Positions 1 to 7,380 of a stretch of DNA of 26,583 nucleotides are shown here, one piece after another (the stretch's first letter is position 1; the number at the start of each line of letters is the position of its first letter). The notes below the pieces were generated by a model, which had not been told where the DNA came from, did no database searches, and saw only the letters and a program-made list of their open reading frames with translations. The position numbers and the translations under genes were made by a program. The stretch comes from an uncultured Opitutales bacterium (GTDB taxonomy: Bacteria; Verrucomicrobiota; Verrucomicrobiia; Opitutales; Intestinicryptomonadaceae), in NCBI GenBank assembly GCA_900545715.1, contig URAJ01000030.1:1-26583 (forward strand), read 5' to 3'.

Positions 1-221
1 CGTTTTGAGAGTTTTATCATCTTATAGTTGCTCCGCGTTTGACGGCATTTTTTATTTTGGAAGAACTGCGCGCATTTTGTAATCGGATTCTTTTATGCTC
101 CTTCGGCGCCTCATTTTTATCCGGCGAACTTGCGCGCATAAATTCATCGGCAATCGCGCCATTGCAATGAAAACTTCTTCCGCTAAAATCCGACAGAAAT
201 AACGCCGACTGCGCGCAATTT

Positions 222-305
222 AAAAAAATTCGGCGCTAATTTACTTTTGAAGTATTATTTTTTGGAAGACTCGCCTCGGCAAAAAATTTCGGCGCTAATT
301 ACTTT
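222..305. repeat. Imperfect direct repeat in the left intergenic region
   Basis: Bases 1-298 hold no convincing gene. Within them the motif CGGCGCTAATT, preceded by an A-run and followed by (T)ACTTT, occurs at about 231-241 and again at 290-300, an offset of 59 bases. The second copy runs into the stop codon of the Dabb gene. The rest of the stretch is AT-rich with scattered GCGCGC patches. A minus-strand ATG at 18-20 is open to the window edge, but too few codons are visible to judge it. Confidence 0.5.
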
Positions 306-592
306 ATATCGTAAACGAGCAATTTGCCGCCCGCGGGTTTCAAGTAATTTTCGACAAAATTTATATGCACGGGGTGCGATGAATAGCGTTTAAGCCCCTC
401 TTCGTCGTTTTCAAAAGCGACAACCAAGGCTACATCGAAAAAGTCGTCTACAACAGGGCGCTCGCTCGGAACGGGCTCTCCGCAATGAAAAAATTTAACG
501 CCGTCTATCGCGCGCAAAGTCTCTACCCCCTCGCGCAACAAGGATACTTTGTCGGCGTTTCTCGTCCTAAAAATTACTACGTGTGTAAGCAT
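299..592 (-). CDS. Dabb-domain (stress-responsive A/B barrel) protein
   Basis: This is a 97-residue protein of the Dabb family, small dimeric alpha/beta-barrel proteins often found next to oxidoreductases or stress genes; the molecular function is usually unknown. The start MLTHVVIFR, the middle region with FDVALVVAFENDEEGLKRY, and the SHPVHINFVENYLKP segment match the family pattern of a first strand with a conserved His, a central strand, and the H-P-x-H-x-x-F motif near the end. The length is typical for a single domain. I chose the ATG at 592; an upstream TTG at 616 would add eight unconvincing residues. No Shine-Dalgarno motif is visible for either. It is the last gene of a minus-strand series, 68 bp after the RodZ-like gene, so co-transcription is possible but not shown. 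Confidence 0.8.
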   Translation of the reverse strand: MLTHVVIFRTRNADKVSLLREGVETLRAIDGVKFFHCGEPVPSERPVVDDFFDVALVVAFENDEEGLKRYSSHPVHINFVENYLKPAGGKLLVYDIK

Positions 593-660
593 TTTCGTAA
601 AAATAAAATTGAGCAATTATGCCAAAGATTTTTATTTTCCAATCCTTGCGTGAGAAAAAT

Positions 661-1500
661 TTAATCCTTGGCGGAAATTTTAATCGTGTGGATTCCGCGT
701 ATTGGCGCACCCTTGGCATCCAGCAATTTTACCTTTTTACCATTGCGGGATATTTCGATATTTTGCGCGTCGGTGACGTCCAGATTTATTTTAGTTTTAT
801 ACTTAAACTCTTTTTTCTCTCCCGCGGAAATGGGCCCCGAATAAATGGGATTCTTGGCATCGCTCGGATAGTATAGCCTGATATACGTGTCGTTAATTGC
901 AGCTATAGCCAATGAATACTCTTTCGCAGCAGTTGCGCCGGCCGTACCAGATCCGGAAACGGACTGTCCGGACGTCGTTGTTGAAACAGGCGAATCCGCC
1001 ATATTTATATCGGGGTTTTCCTCAGGCGCATTGGGGCGCACGAGTGCCGAAATTCCAAAAACAATTACCGCCACCGCCAAAAGAACCCCAACAAACACCG
1101 CGCCGAGCTTTATATACTTCATTTGATCCTCGGGAATCGAATCGTCCGATTCTTCAAGAGAGGTGTCGTACCGGGAGTCCATAGGCTGCGGGGGCTCCAC
1201 GTCCTTTGGAGACGCCGGCGCAATGCGTTCGAGCAGGTTTTTCGCCTTGCGCGAATCCCCTCGGCGCGAGGCTTGCAGAGCCGCATACTCCGCAAGAATT
1301 TCGTCCACATTAAGCTTCAAAAACGATGCGTATATCCTCAAAAATCCGCGCCTGTAAATTTCCGGCAAATTGAAGTTGAATTCGCCAGACTCCATATTGG
1401 CTATAATATCAGTGCGCAGTCGCGTTTGATCGGCCACGTCTCTCAAAGTATAACCCATGGCGTTTCTTGCCGCCGACAATTTTTCTCCCAAATTTTTCAT
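661..1500 (-). CDS. rodZ: RodZ-like membrane HTH protein
   Basis: This 279-residue protein has the RodZ layout. RodZ links the MreB cytoskeleton to the membrane in rod-shaped bacteria. Residues 1-70 form an XRE/HTH_25-type helix-turn-helix domain (LGEKLSAARNAMGYTLRDVA, then LRTDIIANMESGEF and the YRRGFLRIYASFL signature). A charged, Pro/Ser-rich linker follows. One membrane helix lies at about 129-153 (KLGAVFVGVLLAVAVIVFGI). After a Ser/Thr/Gly-rich spacer, residues 190-279 form a beta-rich domain like DUF4115 (YSLAIAAINDTYIRLYY through GIHTIKISAKD). I chose the ATG at 1500 because the HTH domain begins there; an upstream start at 1560 adds 20 residues outside the family pattern. It lies 88 bp after the broken helicase reading frame. 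The family call is firm; the gene symbol rests on architecture only, and no mreB is in the window. Confidence 0.8.
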   Translation of the reverse strand: MKNLGEKLSAARNAMGYTLRDVADQTRLRTDIIANMESGEFNFNLPEIYRRGFLRIYASFLKLNVDEILAEYAALQASRRGDSRKAKNLLERIAPASPKDVEPPQPMDSRYDTSLEESDDSIPEDQMKYIKLGAVFVGVLLAVAVIVFGISALVRPNAPEENPDINMADSPVSTTTSGQSVSGSGTAGATAAKEYSLAIAAINDTYIRLYYPSDAKNPIYSGPISAGEKKEFKYKTKINLDVTDAQNIEISRNGKKVKLLDAKGAPIRGIHTIKISAKD

Positions 1501-1588
1501 CGCACATAAGTCAATTATCCCAAAGCTGTTTTTGCAACACCAAAAAAGCGTGTTTGGCATATTTTTTGCCCCACAATCCCCGCCTTTT

Positions 1589-2209
1589 TTAATCCGCGCG
1601 CCAGCGATTTTTTTTCACTCCGAATGCGGGGGCGGAAAGCAGTTTTTCGCACTCGATTTTTAAATTCTCCCATCTGTCCCAGTCGATATCTGGTGCAAAG
1701 ACTATGCAACGCATTAGGCTCTCCCATTCGAGAATCGCGCGTTCGATGTCCCCGCGCGACAAAGTCGGCGTTTCAAAGGACTGCGCGCTTCTGCCACCGC
1801 GTATCTCGCGCACTATTTCCGACGCCCCGGCCCCGTATTCGGTCGGAACTCCGCCGCGAAGATACCCTTTTAACGTCGCACCGAATGTCGCTATACGGCA
1901 TAGGTCCGCCATGCGGGTTGACGACTCCGCCTTTATTTCCGACAGCGCAAAACGCCTTCCCGCCCTAAGGTTCGCAATATCAAACGATATGTCTTCGATT
2001 GCATACGAGGCGTCCTCCAGCGCGGCGGCTATTGCCAACCCTTCGCCTTTGGAAAAAAACGAAAATATCTTTCCGCGGCGCGTCAGCGCAAAATCTTCGC
2101 CTATCAGCCCTAGCCTCTCCCACACACCCACCGTAGAGCCGCACTTGCCGAGGTTTTCCTTAAATCCGGCGAGCTTCCCAAAATCCCACTCGCCCGATAC
2201 ATCGACCAA
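1589..2209 (-). CDS. C-terminal part of the split Ski2-like helicase
   Basis: This frame is exactly in phase with the helicase at 2237-3979 and is separated from it only by one TGA (2237-2239) and ten further codons. Its sequence reads as the end of the same protein: VWERLGLIGEDFALTRRGKIFSFF, then GEGLAIAAALED and FDIANLRAG, a helical region of the kind that follows the helicase core in Ski2-like enzymes. Independent translation would need the TTG at 2209, which has no ribosome binding site. I therefore read it as the 3' part of a gene interrupted by a nonsense mutation, most simply TGG (Trp) to TGA. A sequencing error would look the same. The open frame after the stop covers 215 codons with no further damage, so any mutation is recent or the fragment is still used. 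Confidence 0.6.
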   Translation of the reverse strand: MVDVSGEWDFGKLAGFKENLGKCGSTVGVWERLGLIGEDFALTRRGKIFSFFSKGEGLAIAAALEDASYAIEDISFDIANLRAGRRFALSEIKAESSTRMADLCRIATFGATLKGYLRGGVPTEYGAGASEIVREIRGGRSAQSFETPTLSRGDIERAILEWESLMRCIVFAPDIDWDRWENLKIECEKLLSAPAFGVKKNRWRAD

Positions 2210-2236
2210 ACGGACGGGGGGATTAAAAAGCCTTCC

Positions 2237-3979
2237 TCAGAAAGAATCCGAGAACACCTCCAAAACAGCCCCGGATATGTCAATCCGCGCGCGCAAAATA
2301 TCCCCGCAAATATCCATTCCGCTGCACTCCGCGCCCGCTAGCGCGCTTTTTATATATTTTGGAAGGTTTCTCCTGATATTTTTAAGGGTCAGAGTTTTTT
2401 CCGAAAGCGGATTTCCGGGAATCCGCGAACCGCACGCCTTCACAATCTTAGACAGCGCGCGCGTCGCCTTCCACTTCGACTCTGAAGCCTTTGCCACGTC
2501 GATAGACAGCCCATACCTGCCGTCAGCAAGCCTGCAAACTGCGCCCTTTTTTAGCTTTTTTACGGCCTCCGCGCAAGAATCAAACCTAACCCATTCGTCC
2601 GCCGCGCGGTACAACGTGTCGCCGACGCGCGCCTTGCACGCAGGCTTGCGGCGCTCCCACAATTCGCGCGAATTTAATATTTCAATCCTCCCGCCGACCC
2701 CCGCTCCCTCCTTTGCGGCAGAAGCCTTAAAACTGCCCTCCACACGCCCAAAGCCGAGGTCCGGCGGATTCTTTGTAAACAGGCGCCTGCAAAAGTTTTC
2801 GGCGGCCTTGGCGCGCGACTTCGCGGAATTGCCCGCTTGGTCCATTATCCTTAAAATTGCGGGCCAATCGGTGAAATCGAGGCGCTCCAAGAAAAGCGGC
2901 TTAGCCTGCTGCAAAGAGGGCTTCCCCGGAATTGAAATTGCGTAGCCAACGCTGTCCTTCCCGCGCCTTCCGGCGCGCCCGTACATCTGCAAAAGCTCGT
3001 CGGGCCGCAAGAGCTTGGCGCCGTCGGAAGTTTCGTATTCGCGGTCGGCTATTATGACGCTCTTCATTGAGAAATCGACCCCCGCGCCGAGCCCGGTTGT
3101 CGATACCACCGCCTTTAAAGCGCCCTCGCGCGCGTACTTTTCCACAATTCCCGCTCGCCTAAATGCAGTAAGCCCGCTGTGGTGGTACGTAACGCGCCTC
3201 TTTAAAAGCCTTGAAAGCCCGCTCCCCGCGGCAGATTCTATCTCCCGCGGCAGCTTCAAAAAATCGCGGCACGGCAGCTCCGCCGCGAGCGATTCTGCTA
3301 TCGATTCGGCGTCGCGCCTCTTCGGGGCGAAAATCAAAAGCGGGCACATGTCGGATTCCGCCGCCCTCTGCACTATCGTAGGCCAAAAGCCCCTCACGCC
3401 GCGCGCCGATATTTCCGGCAGCGCTGCAACGCAGACCTCGTCTATAGGCACGGCGCGCTCGTCGTGGCGGACAAGGCGCGCGTCGCGCCCAAGCCGCCCT
3501 AGCCATTCCACAACAGACTCCGGATTTGCGACACTCCCGCTTATCAGCAAAAGACGGCATTCGGAAGGCAGCGCCGCCACTGCGGTCTCGTAGGCGGCCG
3601 CGCGCGATTCGTCGCACAAGAGCTGGTACTCGTCTATTACAAAAAGTCCGTTTATTTTTCCGGACAAAATGTTTTGCCGCTGCGTTTCGAGGGTCGCAAC
3701 AATTAAAGGAGCGTCGGGGTTTTCAAGCCTGTCTCCCGTGGAAATCCCGACGCGCCAGTTCTTGGATTTCCACTGCGCGTATTTGTCGTTTGCAAGGGCG
3801 CGCGTCGGCACAGTGTATGTAGCCCTGCCCCCGTATTGCGAGAAAAAGAGCTCAAATACAAATGTCTTTCCCGTGCCCGTCGGCGCATGCAAGACGACAT
3901 CGCGGCCTGCCTTCATGTGCGCGACCGCCTCTGCCTGCCAAAAGTCGGGTATCCGGAAAGCTGTCCCGAATTCCTCCAT
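2237..3979 (-). CDS. Ski2-like DExH-box helicase, N-terminal part (in-frame stop)
   Basis: This is an ATP-dependent superfamily 2 nucleic-acid helicase of the Ski2-like group, 580 residues up to the stop. The motifs run in order: a Q-motif-like FRIPDFWQAEAV; Walker A APTGTGKT; motif Ia VPTRALANDKY; motif II DEYQ, which replaces the usual DEAH/DEVH; motif III SGSVANP; the YHHSGL stretch typical of Ski2-like enzymes; motif V TTGLGAGVDF; and motif VI QMYGRAGRRG. I chose the ATG at 3979 because the homology begins there and it lies 14 bp after the flavin reductase stop; a start at 4063 would overlap that gene. The TGA at 2237 ends the frame before the expected helical C-terminal region, which continues in the same phase downstream. 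The core motifs are intact, so a truncated product might still bind ATP. Substrate (RNA or DNA) cannot be told. Confidence 0.85.
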   Translation of the reverse strand: MEEFGTAFRIPDFWQAEAVAHMKAGRDVVLHAPTGTGKTFVFELFFSQYGGRATYTVPTRALANDKYAQWKSKNWRVGISTGDRLENPDAPLIVATLETQRQNILSGKINGLFVIDEYQLLCDESRAAAYETAVAALPSECRLLLISGSVANPESVVEWLGRLGRDARLVRHDERAVPIDEVCVAALPEISARGVRGFWPTIVQRAAESDMCPLLIFAPKRRDAESIAESLAAELPCRDFLKLPREIESAAGSGLSRLLKRRVTYHHSGLTAFRRAGIVEKYAREGALKAVVSTTGLGAGVDFSMKSVIIADREYETSDGAKLLRPDELLQMYGRAGRRGKDSVGYAISIPGKPSLQQAKPLFLERLDFTDWPAILRIMDQAGNSAKSRAKAAENFCRRLFTKNPPDLGFGRVEGSFKASAAKEGAGVGGRIEILNSRELWERRKPACKARVGDTLYRAADEWVRFDSCAEAVKKLKKGAVCRLADGRYGLSIDVAKASESKWKATRALSKIVKACGSRIPGNPLSEKTLTLKNIRRNLPKYIKSALAGAECSGMDICGDILRARIDISGAVLEVFSDSF

Positions 3980-3993
3980 TTCAAGGCCGTCCG

Positions 3994-4503
3994 CTACACG
4001 CTCCTGTAAGCGCTCTCTACAACCCCGACGTACATCTTGTGGAAGTTGGAGTCGGCGTACCACTTATCCAAAAGACCTTTGTCCTCAAACGAGCTCGCGT
4101 CCATCATTTGCGAATACGCCTTGCGGCACTCGAATACGAGCCTTGCCTCTTCAAAAAACACTCCGCCGTTTCCGGCAGGCGCTGGCGTGAGCCCTGCGAG
4201 TGCCGTTTTGTCGCAATCTCTTCCGGAGACGCTCCCGCAAACGCGCAAAGCCTCCCTGCGCGACTCAGGCAGGACGTTTACGGTAAAGCATTTCGACTCC
4301 TCCATAAATCCGTATGTATAACGCGTGGGGCGTACAAACACAAATATTGACGGAGCATTCCACATGAAGCCGAAAGCCCCCCAGCTTGCCGTCATCATAT
4401 TGTATTTCTCGGGAGTTCCGGCGCATATCAAAAGCCAATCGGAACCTATCAATTTCGCCGAATTTTCATTCAAACTTCTTGGGTCTATTTTTTCAAATTT
4501 CAT
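3994..4503 (-). CDS. Flavin reductase-like / flavoredoxin family protein
   Basis: This 169-residue protein belongs to the flavin-reductase-like FMN-binding split-barrel group. These proteins bind FMN and either reduce it with NAD(P)H or act as small electron carriers (flavoredoxins). Visible signatures are the N-terminal strand SDWLLICAGTPEKYNMMTASWG, of which the N-M-M-T-A-S-W-G part is the classic FMN phosphate-binding segment; the PSIFVFVRPTRYTYGFMEES stretch; and FTVNVLPES. A run of Gly/Pro (TPAPAGNGGVFFEEARLVFECR) precedes the C-terminal strand, as in flavoredoxins. The length is normal and the ATG at 4503 is the only sensible start. It is the first gene of the minus-strand series that continues with the helicase 14 bp later. 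Substrate and partner are not evident. Confidence 0.85.
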   Translation of the reverse strand: MKFEKIDPRSLNENSAKLIGSDWLLICAGTPEKYNMMTASWGAFGFMWNAPSIFVFVRPTRYTYGFMEESKCFTVNVLPESRREALRVCGSVSGRDCDKTALAGLTPAPAGNGGVFFEEARLVFECRKAYSQMMDASSFEDKGLLDKWYADSNFHKMYVGVVESAYRSV

Positions 4504-4604
4504 AATGGAAAGTTTTGGGCGGGCAACGCCGTTGTCAACAGATAAAGCCGAAAATAACGCCCGAATGTTCCAAATTAAAAAAATGTTTTTTTGATTTTAT
4601 AAGC

Positions 4605-4619
4605 GCGGATTCAATCCGC
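4605..4619. repeat. Perfect palindrome upstream of the flavin reductase
   Basis: The sequence GCGGATTCAATCCGC has perfect 7-bp arms around one central base. It lies about 100 bp upstream of the flavin reductase start at 4503. It could be an operator or a small hairpin; no protein can be named for it. Confidence 0.4.
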
Positions 4620-5042
4620 TCAAAAATAATCAAAATCCGATTGATGTACGCGCTTTAAAAATGCCGCGCTTTTCCTGTAATCATACGGCATTTGTCCTTT
4701 ACCTCCTATATCTTAGAACTATTGCTCAATGCAAATTTTGGGAATGTCACAATAGAAGCGCGTATGCGCAAAATTTTTTCGCCGCCTACACGCAAGTGAA
4801 TTTGTTTTGCGAAATCGCAAAAAAAAATTACTTTCAATTTATAGAGAGAAATCCTGCGCGCCGCCAATCAAACAACATCTATTTGTTGCGATTGATAAAA
4901 AGTATTTTTTCACGCAAAACCGATATACAACAAAAATATTCAATTGTGCCATACAAAATAAAATTGCCGGCAACCCTCGTTTGCACGCTAATATCCGAAA
5001 TATTATTTTAATCCCTATTAAAAAATCCGCCGATTTTTTAGA

Positions 5043-5072
5043 TAAAAAAGGGGCGGGACAAATATCCCACCC
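5043..5072 (-). terminator. Intrinsic terminator on the minus strand
   Basis: On the minus strand GGGTGGGA and TCCCGCCC form an 8-bp stem (one G-U wobble in RNA) around a 6-base loop. It is followed by C and six T residues. It lies 120 bp downstream of the lipoprotein stop and would end its transcript. Confidence 0.65.
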
Positions 5073-5193
5073 GATTTAATACAGCGCATTTACTTCCATA
5101 TTGCGCCAATTTTACGATTATAATCCGCCACCTTCCGCCCCAATTTTTTGAGGAGCAGATAAGATGCGCGCGCACCTTGCGCGCGGATTTATA

Positions 5194-5595
5194 TTAGTTG
5201 GCGGCAGATGCCCTCAAAACATTTTTGCGGACGGAAGCCATCAGGTAATTTAGATAGCGCAAAGGAACGTACGCCTTGTTGCCGTCAACAAGCGAACCCT
5301 TCGTATCTACTACGAGCACCCCCGACTTTACCTGAATCGAAATGCGCGCCTCCTGCCTGAGCTCGGAAAGCCTCGCCTTTATCGGGTTGTTTGTGTCGGT
5401 AACAACCCAGCCGCGCTCTTGGAGAGCAAGCAGAGTTGCGTTGCGAAGAACAGCTTCGGAACAGCCAAATCCGGAATATGTCTGGACCGTTTCGCCACGA
5501 GTCGCCATGGCGTAGCTTTCGTCGCTTATTATTGTGGAGCAGGACGCCGCGAGCAATGCCGCGGACGCAATCAATATCGCATATATTTTTTTCAT
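5194..5595 (-). CDS. Small putative lipoprotein
   Basis: This is a 133-residue protein with a clear lipoprotein signal: MKKIYAILIASAALLAASC, in which Cys19 would be lipidated. The mature part of about 115 residues is soluble and mixed (ETVQTYSGFGCSEAVLRNAT, then RISIQVKSGVLVVDTKGSLV). The length fits a small periplasm-facing lipoprotein. I chose the ATG at 5595; an upstream start at 5661 would put 22 extra residues before the signal peptide. I do not recognise the family. It lies 269 bp downstream of the four-paralogue operon on the same strand, and a terminator follows at 5043-5072. Whether it belongs functionally to the paralogue operon is open. Confidence 0.7.
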   Translation of the reverse strand: MKKIYAILIASAALLAASCSTIISDESYAMATRGETVQTYSGFGCSEAVLRNATLLALQERGWVVTDTNNPIKARLSELRQEARISIQVKSGVLVVDTKGSLVDGNKAYVPLRYLNYLMASVRKNVLRASAAN

Positions 5596-5864
5596 AAAAC
5601 TTTTGGCTGAAAGTTTGAACAAAATGGCAGCCGCGCGCAATCTAAATCGCACGCCGGCCATTGCAGAACCGCCAGCCTCGATTCAATGTCGGCACTTAGC
5701 GCCACATTCGCCAGGCGGGCAAAATCATTCCGCAAATAAACTCTTTACCAAACATTAAAGAACGCGTCCAATGAATGAGCCGCCGCCTTCATTTAACCCC
5801 GGTTGGCTTACAGGGCCACAAAGGCTGCGGCACTTTCTTTTATAAATATCGGAAAAATCCGCTC

Positions 5865-7373
5865 CTACTTGACCTCTATCTCAGTCGCGGGAGAAGCTTT
5901 TTTGAGAGATGCAATAAAGCCCTGCCCGGTTACAGACGTGTTTTTCGGGGAAACATATCCGTCCTTTACGAGAAAGAACTGCTTGTTCATAGAAGGCTTG
6001 AAAGAGTTCATCTCGTTGTTGGTAAACTCCCTAAAAAGGCCGTCGGTAAAATATATCGCGGTTATATCATATCCCGCGGGAATCGGAACTTTTGCCTTGT
6101 CGGAATTGAAAACAAAGAAGAACTTTTGCGTCTGCGGCTGAAGCGCGCCTAACCCGTTCTTGTCCATAAATGCGGTCGGAGACGAATAGGTTTTGCCGTC
6201 CCATTTGCGCTCGGAAAGAGGCGTGTTGTTGATGTTTTCCCAGACGGGAATGACCTTTGAGAGTTTTAGACGGGCTGGAACATCGCGGATTGTCTTGTAG
6301 TCGGGCATATTTCCAGTCGCGCCAGGGCGGCCGTACCAGTGGGTCCACGCGCCGTTTATGGCTGCGGTTGCGGCTATCTTGCGCGCATTCAGTTCGTCGT
6401 AAACATTCGGAGTAGAAGATGAAACTTGATTTTTCTTATACAGACCGCTCTTTGTCACGCGCGGGTCTTCGACGAACTCGGTTCCGCTCCCCTCGGAGCA
6501 CACAAAGTCGGGCAGGTATTTTTTTGTCTCTTCAAGACCCTTTGTCTTTAAAAGATCCTCTTCAATATCCTTTATCCACCCGCCGTACACATTGTACGGC
6601 TCGACTATGAATTTAGAGTCGGGATTTTTCTCTTTGCGGCAGCGCTCAAACAGCCTGCGGTAAAACTCGTAGTGGCCGAGCTTGTGGGTCGGGTAGTCGT
6701 GCACAACGTCGGGATGCTTGGACGCCGAATCGCTCCCAGTCCAATATTTGATTGTCACCTGCCTGCCGTTGTTCATGGGAGCGCCTTCTCGCTCGCTCCA
6801 AAAATCGCCCTCGGCCTGCGGAACGTCCCACGCTATGCCGGCAAATTTGAACCCGGGCGCCTTTGCCGCCATCCTGTCTATGCGCTCCATTATCCTGTCT
6901 ATCGTGCGATCTATTATGCGCTTTTGCTGAAAATCGAGAATCCCGGAAAGCCTGTAAGGCGGCCCGAACCATCCGGTGGCTATATTTTGCGGAAAGGGCT
7001 TTGTGGCGTCTTTGAGCGCGAGTGTGGTTTCAAACTCGCGTATTTCCTCCGGCGTATATTTTTTTCTGATGTCAACCGTGCGGTTGGCAGTTCCGGACTC
7101 AGGAGTCTCGAGAAAATATTTCAAGCCGTCGATATTCTTGCAGTTTTCCATACCCCATTGATAGACTACATGCGTATATCCCATTTGGCGCGCATAGTCT
7201 ATATTGTCCTGCGGAGAACCGCGCCAGCATATGCCGTAGAAATTGCGGTAATCGTCGGGCGTATAATTCAGTTTTTCCGAGTCTTCCGCTTCTGCAAAAA
7301 CTGCCGGTGCAAACGGGAGGCTGAATATTGAGACAACCAAATATTTTTTTAACGATTTATTCATTCTTTCCAT
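5865..7373 (-). CDS. Secreted putative glycoside-hydrolase-like protein, paralogue 1
   Basis: This 502-residue exported protein is the last gene of a four-gene tandem array and is closest to paralogue 2. Residues 1-28 are a signal peptide ending near VFA. The body begins with the shared DDYRNFYGICWRG. Invariant motifs follow: W182-D183 in FAGIAWDVPQ with GDFW after it, WTGSDSASKHPDV, E258 in FIVEPY, D289 and E294 in PDFVCSEG, NGAWTHWYGR at 340-349, IRDVPAR, and E379 in PVWENINNTPLSERKW. Alternating strand-like and helix-like segments with acidic residues at strand ends, then a beta-rich tail, suggest a TIM-barrel carbohydrase; this is inference, and I recognise no named family. The start at 7373 follows GGAG four bases upstream, a rare Shine-Dalgarno in this window; an ATG at 7364 is possible. 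It starts 7 bp after the paralogue 2 stop, so the two are surely co-transcribed. Confidence 0.75.
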   Translation of the reverse strand: MERMNKSLKKYLVVSIFSLPFAPAVFAEAEDSEKLNYTPDDYRNFYGICWRGSPQDNIDYARQMGYTHVVYQWGMENCKNIDGLKYFLETPESGTANRTVDIRKKYTPEEIREFETTLALKDATKPFPQNIATGWFGPPYRLSGILDFQQKRIIDRTIDRIMERIDRMAAKAPGFKFAGIAWDVPQAEGDFWSEREGAPMNNGRQVTIKYWTGSDSASKHPDVVHDYPTHKLGHYEFYRRLFERCRKEKNPDSKFIVEPYNVYGGWIKDIEEDLLKTKGLEETKKYLPDFVCSEGSGTEFVEDPRVTKSGLYKKNQVSSSTPNVYDELNARKIAATAAINGAWTHWYGRPGATGNMPDYKTIRDVPARLKLSKVIPVWENINNTPLSERKWDGKTYSSPTAFMDKNGLGALQPQTQKFFFVFNSDKAKVPIPAGYDITAIYFTDGLFREFTNNEMNSFKPSMNKQFFLVKDGYVSPKNTSVTGQGFIASLKKASPATEIEVK

Positions 7374-7380
7374 AATTCTC

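Larger units (their letters stand above)
4504..5193. other. AT-rich intergenic region without a convincing gene
   Basis: This 690-bp stretch is clearly richer in A and T than the flanking genes. It contains a plus-strand open frame of 116 codons at 4661-5011, but the predicted protein has no recognisable domain and the surrounding base composition looks non-coding, so I do not call it. It holds the probable promoter of the flavin reductase near its left end, a 15-bp palindrome at 4605-4619, a terminator at 5043-5072 and a GC hairpin at about 5165-5183 just after the lipoprotein stop. Confidence 0.6.

Noticed and set aside
2237..2239. TGA as selenocysteine or a reassigned codon in the helicase
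   Set aside because: Helicases of this family are not known selenoproteins, no selenocysteine insertion hairpin was recognised, and TGA is a normal stop for other genes here.
1704..2945. Long plus-strand open frame of 413 codons opposite the helicase
   Set aside because: It is the complement of the helicase gene, has Ser/Ala/Arg-rich low-complexity sequence and shows no domain; the minus-strand frame has all the helicase motifs.
3980..4063. Longer helicase start at 4063
   Set aside because: It would overlap the flavin reductase gene by 70 bases and add residues outside the helicase pattern; the ATG at 3979 fits better.
4661..5011. Plus-strand open frame of 116 codons in the AT-rich gap
   Set aside because: No recognisable domain, no ribosome binding site, and composition like the surrounding non-coding DNA.
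6672..7331. Plus-strand open frame of 219 codons inside paralogue 1, with a similar one at 7834-8496 in paralogue 2
   Set aside because: The two antisense frames resemble each other only because the genes on the other strand are paralogues.
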